A DNA stretch of 64,000 nucleotides from Hahella sp050299855 (GTDB lineage: Bacteria; Pseudomonadota; Gammaproteobacteria; Pseudomonadales; Oleiphilaceae): contig JBNKWQ010000034.1 in NCBI GenBank assembly GCA_050299855.1, positions 1 to 64,000 of the forward strand, written 5' to 3'. Under the pieces are notes generated by a model. The model was given only the letters and a program-made list of their open reading frames with translations, was not told the origin of the DNA and did no database searches. The first letter of the stretch is position 1. Each line of letters begins with the position of its first letter. Made by a program: the position numbers and the translations under genes. Of the stretch, positions 24,227-32,525 are shown one piece after another.

Positions 24227-25207
24227 TTACCTCGAACCATCACCTCGAAGCCCCTGTAAACCTCCAGTATGAACAAATACCACCTGCCTTGTGGTAAAGG
24301 CTTGGCTCTGCGTCAATTGGAGTAGCGCCAGAAAAGCCTTACCACTATATACAGGCTCTAACGGCAAGTTTAACACCGAAGTAACACGGGTTAGGTCTGC
24401 GAGCATGGCATCATCCCAATGCCCATATCCCCGCCCTTCAAAGCCAGCTAACAGCTCCCATGATGTCCCGGATTTATCGTCAATGACTCGCACAGGCGAC
24501 CTGCTGCCAGCATTGGATTCAGAATATTGTTGCAGCCGGGAAAGCCTATCTCCGATACCTTGACGCAGAGCATCAGCTGATTTGACGACAGTTATTCCCA
24601 GTAGTTTATGAGGAGATACTTCTGCCGCAAAGCCTGCCAGTGTGCCGCCACTGCCAACCGGCATCACCAGGGTTGCCGGCTCCGGCAATTGTGCGTATAT
24701 CGCACTTGCCCATTCTCTAACGCCGGCAATACCCAGCGAATTACTTCCACCTTCAGGAACGACAAAAGGCTGATGATCCTGCCAAGGAGATACTGCCAGC
24801 CACTGAGGTAATTCCCCGGCCACCCATTTTTCATCGTCTCGTTGACGGTATTCCTCCGTGGACACTGTGATCAGAGTCATTCCCCACCGTTGTGCGTCTG
24901 CAAGTGTCGGCGTCAGTTGCTTCCTCCACTGCCCCCGAATTATCCCAATAGTCGGAATGCCCATCCGCTGTCCGGCATATGCTAAGGCGTGAATATGGTT
25001 GGAGTAAGCCCCGCCAAAACTGACTACAACAGGCTTAGCCAACTGCTTGGCTGCTTGAAGGTTCAGCTTAAGTTTGTACCATTTATTCCCGGATATTTGC
25101 GGATGGATAAGATCACCACGAACAACTCGAAACTGATATTCGCTATTCAGTAGCTTGGCCATCGCTAACGGTTGAATGATGGGAGTCGGACTTAGAGCCA
25201 GATCCAT
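24227..25207 (-). CDS. PLP-dependent ACC deaminase/D-cysteine desulfhydrase family enzyme
   Basis: A 326-residue fold-type II PLP enzyme. The PLP lysine lies in SGNKWYKLKLNL (about residue 41), SFGGAYSNHIHALAYAG marks the substrate loop, and VPVGSGGTLAG-type phosphate binding appears as MPVGSGGTLAGFAAEV. Family members deaminate 1-aminocyclopropane-1-carboxylate or desulfhydrate D-cysteine; D-cysteine or a related D-amino acid is more likely outside plant-associated bacteria. Nothing in the neighbourhood decides the substrate. The gene lies between the convergent DUF1853 gene and a coiled-coil gene on its own strand (48-base gap). Confidence 0.85.
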   Translation of the reverse strand: MDLALSPTPIIQPLAMAKLLNSEYQFRVVRGDLIHPQISGNKWYKLKLNLQAAKQLAKPVVVSFGGAYSNHIHALAYAGQRMGIPTIGIIRGQWRKQLTPTLADAQRWGMTLITVSTEEYRQRDDEKWVAGELPQWLAVSPWQDHQPFVVPEGGSNSLGIAGVREWASAIYAQLPEPATLVMPVGSGGTLAGFAAEVSPHKLLGITVVKSADALRQGIGDRLSRLQQYSESNAGSRSPVRVIDDKSGTSWELLAGFEGRGYGHWDDAMLADLTRVTSVLNLPLEPVYSGKAFLALLQLTQSQAFTTRQVVFVHTGGLQGLRGDGSR

Positions 25208-25255
25208 TACAGATGACTATCTAACTCGTCAACACGCACATAAAGATGAATCAAG

Positions 25256-26653
25256 CTAATTCACCTGATGCTCTTCGCATCGATTGCTTTCACCTGATAT
25301 GTAGTCAGACGGCGCTGCTACCCGGGTTAAGGACTTGCCACAAGTGCCACGGCCGGGTTGCTTGAAATCACAGGCGGGGTGTTCATAGTGGTTGAGCCAT
25401 TCGAGATATTGCTCCTCAGTGACTGAGCAGCGTTCAGCCACATAGGCCGTTGGACCGTCCATATAGCGGCGAATATCCTGGGCCGGTAAGGTAAGGTGCC
25501 CTGCTCCGGGATGGTAGACGACGAAGACCACATCCAGTTCAGCCAACTGACCAAGAACATCGCCCTCCGCACTCTCTTCCAGCTGTTCTTTGAGCTTCAT
25601 TATTTCAGCCTTGAACTGATCTTCGCGCTCATTTCGATAGTAAATTTCCGCTTCTCGGCGATCCAGCTGCTCCTTCAGAATGGTTAACTCACCCTCCATC
25701 CTCTGCTTGAGGCGATCCGCTTCGTCACCGGGCAAAGCAGCGGATAACTCTTTTTCCAGCATCGCCAGTTTTTTCTTATGTTGAGCGAGGTCGTCCTGAA
25801 GGTTCAGGAACTGATCACTGCGTTTTTGCAGCTTTGCCTTGGTTTGCTCATAAAGTACGCGACTTTGCTGAAGGCTTTGCTCCGCCTCTTGAAGCTTGTT
25901 TTTGTGGGCCTGGACTTCAATTCTATATTTGCGGGTGATTTCTTCAATTTCTGCCTGTTGCTGACTGGACAACGTTTTAATACGTAGGCGTTGCTCTTTT
26001 AGCAGACGGGCGAGCTTAACCCGATGACGCTGCTCCAGATCCTTTAACTGGGCATCCGCTTCCGCTTGGGATGGTCCGGATGCTTCAGGCATTAAAACTG
26101 GAATATCTTCATCATCGTCATTTTTAATAGACTTTTTAGCCGATCTGCCGGGTTTTGTAGGCTCCAGCACAGGCACGTCATCTTCCTGCTCGTCTTTTTG
26201 TAGTGGAACAAATTCGAACCCCAGACGATTCTCCTGCAATGCCTTTTTGATAACCTGGAAATCATTACCACCCGGCCGCATATCAGGGTCCCACAAATCA
26301 CGCTGATGCCAGGAGATGGCACACTGGCTGCGACAGGCCAGACGTATAGGACCACCACCAAGATCCGGCCCAGAACCCGAAATAGAAGCCAGACGTTTCA
26401 ACGGCACATTCCACTCAGGATCAGCTAAGCCTTCTTCATCAAAATAAAGGGTGAAAAACACTAACGCCCTTGGTGCCAGCTGCTGATTTACCTGGACATA
26501 TACCGCACTTATTTCGGTATCTCCAAGATCAGACAAAGGAACAACATTGTCCAAAATAGCTTCGAACTCGCTGTAACGCATTTGTCTGGATACGTACTGA
26601 TCCTCAAGAAAAAGAACCGCTTCGTATGAATCTTCTTTGGTGGGCCTTGGCAT
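25256..26653 (-). CDS. Conserved coiled-coil protein, unrecognised
   Basis: A 465-residue protein in four parts. Residues 1-165 form a globular domain with no motif I know. Residues 166-200 are an acidic Lys/Asp linker (KNDDDEDIPVL and similar). Residues 200-365 are a long coiled coil full of Q, E, K and R heptads. A C-terminal domain of about 90 residues carries four cysteines and several histidines (ERCSVTEEQYLEWL, PACDFKQPGRGTCGK, NRCEEHQ), suggesting a zinc site. There is no signal peptide or membrane segment. It is monocistronic or co-transcribed with the PLP gene downstream. A structural or scaffolding role is plausible but unproven. Confidence 0.8.
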   Translation of the reverse strand: MPRPTKEDSYEAVLFLEDQYVSRQMRYSEFEAILDNVVPLSDLGDTEISAVYVQVNQQLAPRALVFFTLYFDEEGLADPEWNVPLKRLASISGSGPDLGGGPIRLACRSQCAISWHQRDLWDPDMRPGGNDFQVIKKALQENRLGFEFVPLQKDEQEDDVPVLEPTKPGRSAKKSIKNDDDEDIPVLMPEASGPSQAEADAQLKDLEQRHRVKLARLLKEQRLRIKTLSSQQQAEIEEITRKYRIEVQAHKNKLQEAEQSLQQSRVLYEQTKAKLQKRSDQFLNLQDDLAQHKKKLAMLEKELSAALPGDEADRLKQRMEGELTILKEQLDRREAEIYYRNEREDQFKAEIMKLKEQLEESAEGDVLGQLAELDVVFVVYHPGAGHLTLPAQDIRRYMDGPTAYVAERCSVTEEQYLEWLNHYEHPACDFKQPGRGTCGKSLTRVAAPSDYISGESNRCEEHQVN

Positions 26654-27229
26654 TTTGAAATCCTGACTCGTCTACAGCAACCGGCGTAATTCATCCTGTC
26701 CGGGATACACAACTAACACATGGGCGGAAGTCTATAAAAGCTAGCACGTTCGCCAGACCTTGTCAGTCAAGCTTTAGTGGACATCCGGATTAAAAATCGT
26801 GGGACTAAGGGGAAGCAATCCCAGACACCTGATACAAGTTGATCAAAGAATAACCATATTGTTGATAACAATCTGTGCTGATCTTAAAAAAATCTACAGA
26901 TTAAGGCTGCCGATTATATTCAACAATTAGATATATCCCCACCTGCTTTAGTAACTGGCCTTAATTGTTAATATATGACGGTTATAACTAGGCCATATTG
27001 CCGATATATCCGATTAAAATATATCGACGCAACCCAGCGCTGCCTGCAACGGCACCCAATGGTGCGATATTAAATCAACGGAGACAACCTCCATCATTCG
27101 ACAAAGACTATTCGATGGGACGCTATGAGGAAGGAAAAAGTAGGGAAAAGCAGAATAGAAAGGCAGATGCGGCTGAATGCCACACCTGCCTTTCTATAGG
27201 TAGAATCAAATCTCAAATAATCCAGATAA
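26654..27229. other. 576-base intergenic region
   Basis: AT-rich spacer between fadH (ending at 27230, minus) and the coiled-coil gene (starting at 26653, minus). It holds the fadH terminator at 27155-27197 and several short ATATAT-type words (26925-27020) that may be promoter elements for the coiled-coil gene. An 89-codon plus-strand frame at 26998-27267 crosses the terminator and is not credible as a gene. Nothing else is supported. Confidence 0.6.
27155..27197 (-). terminator. Hairpin terminator of fadH
   Basis: ATAGAAAGGCAG (27155-27166) and CTGCCTTTCTAT (27186-27197) form a perfect 12-bp stem with a 19-base loop, 33 bases past the fadH stop. The minus-side tail is TCTGCTTTTCC, only moderately T-rich. 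Confidence 0.65.
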
Positions 27230-29272
27230 TCAGATTTCGGCTGCCAGTCTACTGCCCTGATTTATAGCACGTTTGGCATCCAGTTCAGCCGCCACATCAG
27301 CTCCACCAATCAAATGCACTGACTTACCAGCATCAACCAGAGGCTGATACAACTCCCGCAAAGGCTCCTGACCTGCACAAATAATGACAGTATCCACAGG
27401 CAAACATTTGGCTTCACCATTGATGGTCAAATGGAAGCCTTCATCGTCTACTTTGGTATATTCACAACCAGACACCATTTTAACGTTACGGTGTTTCAAC
27501 GATGTGCGATGAATCCAACCAGTGGTTTTACCCAGGTTCTTACCTACTTTGGAAGTCTTACGCTGCAGCAGATAAACCTCTCTTGGGCTGTCGACGGTCT
27601 CAGCTTCTACGCCATTAACTCCGCCACGGTGACCCACCTCCAGATCAACGCCCCATTCACGCATAAAGGCACCAATATCGAGACTTGGGGACTTGCCTTC
27701 ATGAGTAACAAACTCCGAAACATCAAACCCTATACCACCTGCACCCACTACTGCGACCTTTTGACCGACAGGTTTACGCTCAAGAAGGGCATCCAGATAG
27801 CCAATCACTTTGGGGTGATTAACGCCTTCGATTTCCGGCGTCCTGGGTACCACGCCTGTTGCCAGCAGCACTTCATCAAACTCCTTTAGGTCTTCTGCCG
27901 TCACCCGGGTATTCAAATGCACTTTCACTTGATGCTTTTTTAACATTCGATCGAAATAGCGCAGTGTTTCGTAAAACTCTTCCTTGCCCGGTATTCGTTT
28001 AGCCACATTGAATTGACCACCGATCTTATCGGACGCATCAAACAAAGTGACATCATGACCACGCTCAGCAGCGACGGTAGAGGCCGCCAACCCTGCCGGA
28101 CCCGCACCTACAACAGCGACCCTTTTAGGCGCAGCTGTTTTTATGTAGGCCAACTCGGTTTCATGACAGGCCCGCGGATTAACCAGGCAAGAGGTTAACT
28201 TCATCTGGAAAGTATGGTCCAGACAAGCCTGGTTACAGCCGATACAAGTATTCACTTCGTCCTCAAGATCCTGCTCTGCCTTTAAAACAAACTCGGCATC
28301 GGCGAGGAAAGGACGGGCCATGGAAACCATATCAGCATCACCTTCAGCCAACACCTTTTCGGCTATTGAAGGCATATTGATGCGGTTGGTGGTGATCAAC
28401 GGAATGGAGACTTCTTTTTTAAGCTTCGCAGTCACCTTGGTAAAGGCTGCACGGGGCACCATAGTTGCGATGGTGGGCACGCGCGCTTCATGCCAACCAA
28501 TACCGGTATTGATAATAGTTGCACCGGCTTTTTCAATTTCCTTGGCCAAAACAACCACTTCTTCCCAAGTGCTGCCATCTTCAATCAGGTCAAGCATGGA
28601 AAGGCGGTAAATAATAATAAAATCAGGACCTACGCGCTCACGAACCCGACGCACCACCTCGATAGGAAGCCGGATACGGTTTTCATAATCCCCCCCCCAC
28701 TGGTCTGTACGCTTGTTGGTATGACTCACAATGAACTGATTAATGAAGTAACCTTCAGAACCCATGATCTCCACGCCGTCATAGCCTGCTTCCCGAGCCA
28801 GCTTCGAACAGTTTGCATAGGCCTCAATCTGCTCATCAACTTCTTCTGTCGTTAATTCATGTGGAGTAAACATGTTGATGGGAGCCTGAATCGCTGAAGG
28901 TGCGACCAGCTTTGGATTATAGGCATAGCGACCGGCATGCAGAATTTGCATACATATCTTGCCACCGGCCTCGTGTACCGCCTGGGTAATAACTTTGTGA
29001 TGTTCCGCATCTTCAGGAGTATCCATTTTGGCAGCACCTTTGGCCACGCCGCCTTCAGGATTTGGCGCAATACCGCCAGTAACAATCAGCCCCACACCAC
29101 CTTTCGCCCGTTCAGCATAAAAAGCAGCCAGGCGGTTAAAGCCATTTGGCGACTCCTCAAGCCCAGTATGCATAGACCCCATCAAAGTCCTGTTACGCAG
29201 TGTCGTAAAACCCAGGTCCAAGGGGGATAAAAGATTGGGGTATTTCTTAAACCCAGGTGCTGATTGTGACAT
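27230..29272 (-). CDS. fadH: 2,4-dienoyl-CoA reductase (NADPH)
   Basis: A 680-residue iron-sulfur flavoenzyme that reduces 2,4-dienoyl-CoA during beta-oxidation of unsaturated fatty acids. An FMN-binding TIM barrel of the old-yellow-enzyme type (1-330) is followed by a 4Fe-4S site (CIGCNQACLDHTF...SCLVNP, about 340-360). A pair of dinucleotide-binding domains then begins at VAVVGAGPAGLAAS and VAVVGAGGIGFDVSEF. The active-site Tyr-His region EARVPTIATMVPRAAF and the length agree with E. coli FadH. It is divergent from an AraC-type regulator that is a candidate controller. Confidence 0.96.
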   Translation of the reverse strand: MSQSAPGFKKYPNLLSPLDLGFTTLRNRTLMGSMHTGLEESPNGFNRLAAFYAERAKGGVGLIVTGGIAPNPEGGVAKGAAKMDTPEDAEHHKVITQAVHEAGGKICMQILHAGRYAYNPKLVAPSAIQAPINMFTPHELTTEEVDEQIEAYANCSKLAREAGYDGVEIMGSEGYFINQFIVSHTNKRTDQWGGDYENRIRLPIEVVRRVRERVGPDFIIIYRLSMLDLIEDGSTWEEVVVLAKEIEKAGATIINTGIGWHEARVPTIATMVPRAAFTKVTAKLKKEVSIPLITTNRINMPSIAEKVLAEGDADMVSMARPFLADAEFVLKAEQDLEDEVNTCIGCNQACLDHTFQMKLTSCLVNPRACHETELAYIKTAAPKRVAVVGAGPAGLAASTVAAERGHDVTLFDASDKIGGQFNVAKRIPGKEEFYETLRYFDRMLKKHQVKVHLNTRVTAEDLKEFDEVLLATGVVPRTPEIEGVNHPKVIGYLDALLERKPVGQKVAVVGAGGIGFDVSEFVTHEGKSPSLDIGAFMREWGVDLEVGHRGGVNGVEAETVDSPREVYLLQRKTSKVGKNLGKTTGWIHRTSLKHRNVKMVSGCEYTKVDDEGFHLTINGEAKCLPVDTVIICAGQEPLRELYQPLVDAGKSVHLIGGADVAAELDAKRAINQGSRLAAEI

Positions 29273-29295
29273 GCCGCTCTCCTCTCAATACGATT

Positions 29296-29329
29296 ACGAG
29301 TTATTAATTCACACGAGTTATTAATTCAC
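29296..29329. repeat. Perfect 17-bp tandem repeat between fadH and araC-type gene
   Basis: ACGAGTTATTAATTCAC occurs twice without a gap (29296-29312, 29313-29329), beginning 24 bases upstream of the fadH ATG. AraC-family proteins bind direct repeats of about 17 bp, so this is a natural candidate operator for the divergent regulator. A nearby inverted repeat ATCAGTT-ATAA-AACTGAT (29400-29417) is a second possible site. The remaining part of the 304-base spacer shows no further clear element. Confidence 0.8.
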
Positions 29330-29576
29330 AGTAGTTCGATTAATCATTCTGGCAACCTGCGGCAACCTAAATTCGCTTACTCAGGAACCATGCCCAAACA
29401 TCAGTTATAAAACTGATCTGATTTGGAATACACAGCCCGATTTGCCGGAAGCTAGTCATTCGACTTTTTATGGTGGGTTTAAGTTAGTATGATGGCAGGC
29501 GTCAAACAATATCCCTTAGCAACATATTTTTACCCTTAAAACACACGCGGACCGCATTTTTAACGGGGCAATTATC

Positions 29577-30605
29577 ATGCAATTGGGCGACATTTCAGTT
29601 AGCTACGTAGCACTAATGGCCCGTGCGCTTACCCTGCAAGGAAGCAACCCCAACACCATCATGCAGGAGTTTGGTATAACTTCTGAGGCCCTGGCCACCC
29701 CCAAAACCCGGATCAGCATTCCCAGATTTATGAGGCTTGGTCATGCACTGATAGAGCGATTTAGCGTCCCGAGCCTGGGTTTGCTGATGGGGCAACAAAT
29801 TACCATTTCCCACCTTGGCTTGTCCGGCTTCGCAGGCATGACATCAACCAATCTAGCGACAGCCATCAACCTTTGGATTCATTACGAAAGACTAAGTAGC
29901 GAGAATAAAAGAGGTACCAGTCGTTTCTACCTTGAGAACGCGCTTGGCGTGGCGCAGTTTTACTCCATCAGCCCCTATAATAACTACAACTATTTTGTCG
30001 TGGACTGCATTTTGGCCGGCTGGTATCGCCTGGCTTGTTGGTTAACCGAAGAAGCAAATGTATTGCAGGAAGTGCAAATTGAATTTCCTGCCCCAGCCTA
30101 TGCCAAGGAGTATGCTGCACTTTTCCAATGCCCAGTCAGGTTCAATCAGCCACGTAACGCCCTGGTGATCAAAACAGAAGCACTTGCTTACAAATCTCTT
30201 TATGCCCACCGGGCAACACATCAGGACGCTGTTGAACTATGCAACCGTGAACTGTCCGCACTATTGGGATCCCAGTCATTTGGTGAGCGAGTAAAGCAGA
30301 TAGTAACCCCCCTACTTCAGCAAAAAGAAGTCAAACTCGAAGAGGTCGCCGGACAACTTGGCCTGACACCTTGGTCGCTACAAAGGAGATTGGAAAAGGA
30401 AAATAGAAGTTTCAAGGAAGTAGTGGATAACACCCGAAAAAGCATTGCTGCTCGTTATCTCAGCGCCACAGACCTGTCTATTGGAGAAATCAGCTTCATG
30501 CTGGGGTTTTCCTCCGCTGCAGCTTTTCATCGGGCTTTTAAACGTTGGTTCGGAGTCAATCCAAAACCATATCGGCTGGCGCACCAGCTCAGAGCGAACG
30601 ACTGA
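29577..30605 (+). CDS. AraC-family transcriptional regulator
   Basis: A 342-residue regulator with an N-terminal ligand-sensing domain of the Arabinose_bd/OruR type (about 20-210) and a C-terminal double helix-turn-helix (about 240-340). The second contains FSSAAAFHRAFKRWFGVNPKPYRLAH. It is divergent from fadH, with a 17-bp tandem repeat in the shared upstream region. The effector is unknown; a fatty acid or amine would fit the neighbour and family respectively. No GAGG-type site is obvious, but the ATG lies behind GGGGCAATTATC. Confidence 0.9.
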   Translation: MQLGDISVSYVALMARALTLQGSNPNTIMQEFGITSEALATPKTRISIPRFMRLGHALIERFSVPSLGLLMGQQITISHLGLSGFAGMTSTNLATAINLWIHYERLSSENKRGTSRFYLENALGVAQFYSISPYNNYNYFVVDCILAGWYRLACWLTEEANVLQEVQIEFPAPAYAKEYAALFQCPVRFNQPRNALVIKTEALAYKSLYAHRATHQDAVELCNRELSALLGSQSFGERVKQIVTPLLQQKEVKLEEVAGQLGLTPWSLQRRLEKENRSFKEVVDNTRKSIAARYLSATDLSIGEISFMLGFSSAAAFHRAFKRWFGVNPKPYRLAHQLRAND

Positions 30606-30647
30606 CTTTTGCATAGGATTGCGAAGAAATCGGTACAAATAAAGACA

Positions 30648-30734
30648 CTAAAGTTCCTCTGCATCATCCAAGACATCGTCGTCTTCAAAATCCTCATAGC
30701 CAAGCTCTATGAGATCCTCAATATAATCCTGCAT
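30648..30734 (-). CDS. 28-residue highly acidic micro-ORF
   Basis: ATG at 30734 to TAG at 30648 encodes 28 residues beginning MQDYIEDLIELGYEDFEDDD. Fourteen of 28 residues are Asp or Glu and none is Lys or Arg. GAGGT lies 7 bases before the ATG, a strong ribosome-binding site, in an AT-rich spacer where such composition is not expected by chance. It lies on the same strand as, and 235 bases downstream of, the tRNA Val-Asp array, so it may share that transcript. I do not recognise the family. An acidic peptide could mimic nucleic acid or bind a basic partner; this is speculation. Confidence 0.6.
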   Translation of the reverse strand: MQDYIEDLIELGYEDFEDDDVLDDAEEL

Positions 30735-30968
30735 AACACTTACCTCATTTGGGTTATGCCAAACAAGATTAGCCAACGCTTATGACACTTTAATGACAAT
30801 AGATGATCGATTATTCACCAGAAACATCACACTTTAAAAAGCTTGCTCACAGCCCTTTGGAGCCAGACCACACTATAGCAAATGCACTTATGGTAAGTTT
30901 AAACAGATAAAATCGAGAGGTTTTGAAGATTATTGAGGAATGCTTAATTTGAGAAATTCTTAAATAGT

Positions 30969-31045
30969 TGGCGGAGCGGACGGGACTCGAACCCGCGACC
31001 CCCGGCGTGACAGGCCGGTATTCTAACCAACTGAACTACCGCTCC
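30969..31045 (-). tRNA. tRNA-Asp (GTC)
   Basis: The minus strand reads GGAGCGG, a D-arm with GTTGG, the anticodon stem-loop CCGGC-CTGTCAC-GCCGG with anticodon GTC, T-loop TTCGAGT, CCGCTCC, G and an encoded CCA; 77 nt. It is the last tRNA of a Val-Asp-Val-Asp transcript and identical to the copy at 31238-31314. Confidence 0.97.
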
Positions 31046-31128
31046 GAATTGATCCCTAAGGATCGGAACTAGCCACAATCTCACATCCGCCATGACTGAC
31101 GCCAAGATGTCAGGATGCTATAAGAAAG

Positions 31129-31204
31129 TGGTGGGTGGTGCAGGGATCGAACCTGCGACCCTCGCCTTGTAAGGGCGATGCTCTCCCAGCTGAGCTAACC
31201 ACCC
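31129..31204 (-). tRNA. tRNA-Val (TAC)
   Basis: GGGTGGT acceptor strand, anticodon stem-loop TCGCC-CTTACAA-GGCGA with anticodon TAC, T-loop TTCGATC, discriminator A and encoded CCA; 76 nt. It is identical to the copy at 31375-31450. The cmo5U34 modification made by CmoA, CmoB and CmoM (genes at 56-59 kb) is expected on this tRNA. Confidence 0.97.
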
Positions 31205-31237
31205 AGTCCATAGAACTGGTACCGATTTGAGACAAGT

Positions 31238-31314
31238 TGGCGGAGCGGACGGGACTCGAACCCGCGACCCCCGGCGTGACAGGCCGGTATTCTAACCAAC
31301 TGAACTACCGCTCC
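31238..31314 (-). tRNA. tRNA-Asp (GTC), second copy
   Basis: Identical in sequence to the tRNA-Asp at 30969-31045, with encoded CCA. It belongs to the duplicated Val-Asp unit. Confidence 0.97.
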
Positions 31315-31374
31315 GAATTTCATCTTCACAGCCTGATCCGGAAAGACTCCTGAATGCAAGACCATAAAGAGAAG

Positions 31375-31450
31375 TGGTGGGTGGTGCAGGGATCGAACCT
31401 GCGACCCTCGCCTTGTAAGGGCGATGCTCTCCCAGCTGAGCTAACCACCC
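31375..31450 (-). tRNA. tRNA-Val (TAC), promoter-proximal copy
   Basis: Identical in sequence to the tRNA-Val at 31129-31204, with encoded CCA. It is the first tRNA after the strong promoter at 31476-31503. The spacers between the four tRNAs differ from one another, so the duplication is either old or homogenised by gene conversion. Confidence 0.97.
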
Positions 31451-31475
31451 ACGTGCGTCTCAAATGGAGATGCGC

Positions 31476-31503
31476 ATTGTAATGATTTATCAGATGCTGT
31501 CAA
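31476..31503 (-). promoter_or_regulatory. Promoter of the Val-Asp tRNA operon
   Basis: On the minus strand: TTGACA (31503-31498, exact consensus), 16-base spacer, TACAAT (31481-31476), then the GC-rich discriminator GCGC. This is typical of stable-RNA promoters under stringent control. The start point lies about 20 bases before the first tRNA-Val. Confidence 0.85.
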
Positions 31504-31660
31504 ACACTGAGTTCAATTTTTTCTGGTAAACAAGAACATTTTTTCTTGTTTAATAACTCCCTGTTTTGAATAGCAACACCTTAATAACTACACACTATCG
31601 GGCCAACAATTGTCGGCCTTACCGTCCAGACACCAACTGCGTGACTGAGGCCTTCTTGTG

Positions 31661-32038
31661 TTACGCAGGGTGCTTAATTCCTGGTTTTTTCCTGGTGACC
31701 ATTCGGGACTTTGGTGTCCCTGGCTGGACATTGGCAGCTACTGCCGCTTTTTCAGCAAGCCTTTTGGTAACAAGCTCACCACGTCGACTCTCTGGTATCG
31801 CCTGCTCAGCTAACTTGCGATTGAGTTCATCCAGCACCTTGTGTGCCTTTTGCAAATGAGCACCGGTAAAGTCCCTCACCTTATGATCAACTTTGGCCTC
31901 GAAGGCAGCAGTTTCCGTAAGCACGCCCGCACTTATAGCCAGGGCTTTCGCATAAGCCCTGGCATAGACACGCTTTACATCAACGATGAAACCGCCTTTT
32001 AAATTCAACTGCTGACCAATGGCATCTTGCAACCCCAT
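31661..32038 (-). CDS. Basic conserved hypothetical protein, unrecognised
   Basis: A 125-residue protein, strongly basic towards its C-terminus, which ends TRKKPGIKHPA. The opening MGLQDAIGQQLNLKGGFIVDVKR and a central helix-rich region (about 40-95) suggest a small soluble alpha-helical protein. There is no signal peptide, membrane helix or motif I recognise. AGGAGG lies just before the ATG (CCTCC in the plus strand at 32042), a strong ribosome-binding site that supports translation. It lies upstream of, and on the same strand as, the tRNA operon. DNA or RNA binding is possible from charge only. Confidence 0.75.
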   Translation of the reverse strand: MGLQDAIGQQLNLKGGFIVDVKRVYARAYAKALAISAGVLTETAAFEAKVDHKVRDFTGAHLQKAHKVLDELNRKLAEQAIPESRRGELVTKRLAEKAAVAANVQPGTPKSRMVTRKKPGIKHPA

Positions 32039-32525
32039 GATTCCTCCTAAACTCCATTTCTGTTGAGATTATTATTCAACCAAATGCATCGGGTCATTTT
32101 TGTTACATACAAACCTGAAAACTAAGGATTTCGGTTTCCTTTAAAGCATTCTCATTGCTATAGGTTGTTAAATCACAATTTTGAAAAATACAGTGCGAGG
32201 CTCATCCAATCAGACCCTAGTATAGCCTGTACTAATTTATGTTGGAGATGACCACACTTATATCTTTTACGACTAATAATCGGCCAAAAACTAATAATTG
32301 GATCACTGAATTCTCTACAAAGGTTGATAAACTGATTCGTATAACAAAAAGGCAGGTCTTTCGCTTATAGGGGTTTGTCCATTCCAGACAATCCTGAAGT
32401 AAGTGTTTCTCCAACACCTTAAATATAAAAATAGACCTTAACTATAAAAATAGACCTCAACTAAAAAAGTCGCCTGCGCCGTAGCAGACAAGGGCGAAGA
32501 CTGGGAAGTCTTACTGGAGGTGTCT
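32039..32525. other. Intergenic region with leader structures
   Basis: AT-rich spacer between two divergent genes. Two perfect small hairpins precede the plus-strand gene: TCGCC...GGCGA enclosing TGC-GCCGTA-GCA (about 32470-32494), and AAGACT-GGGA-AGTCTT (about 32497-32512). The second ends just before the GGAGG ribosome-binding site, so it could influence translation. The rest of the region shows only the tandem repeat listed separately. Confidence 0.5.
32424..32461. repeat. 19-bp tandem repeat upstream of secreted-protein gene
   Basis: TATAAAAATAGACCTTAAC (32424-32442) is followed directly by TATAAAAATAGACCTCAAC (32443-32461), with one mismatch. TATAAAAAT includes a -10-like word in each copy, so the duplication may have doubled a promoter element for the gene at 32526. 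Confidence 0.8.

Noticed and set aside
26998..27267. 89-codon plus-strand frame in the fadH downstream spacer
   Set aside because: It crosses the fadH terminator hairpin and the fadH 3' end, lacks a ribosome-binding site, and its composition is not protein-like.
30961..31450. Genomic island or prophage attachment at the tRNA array
   Set aside because: No integrase, no partial tRNA 3' duplicate; flanking genes look native.
32461..32520. Riboswitch (c-di-GMP or glycine type) in the structured leader
   Set aside because: Hairpins are present, but none of the conserved cores of those classes could be matched.
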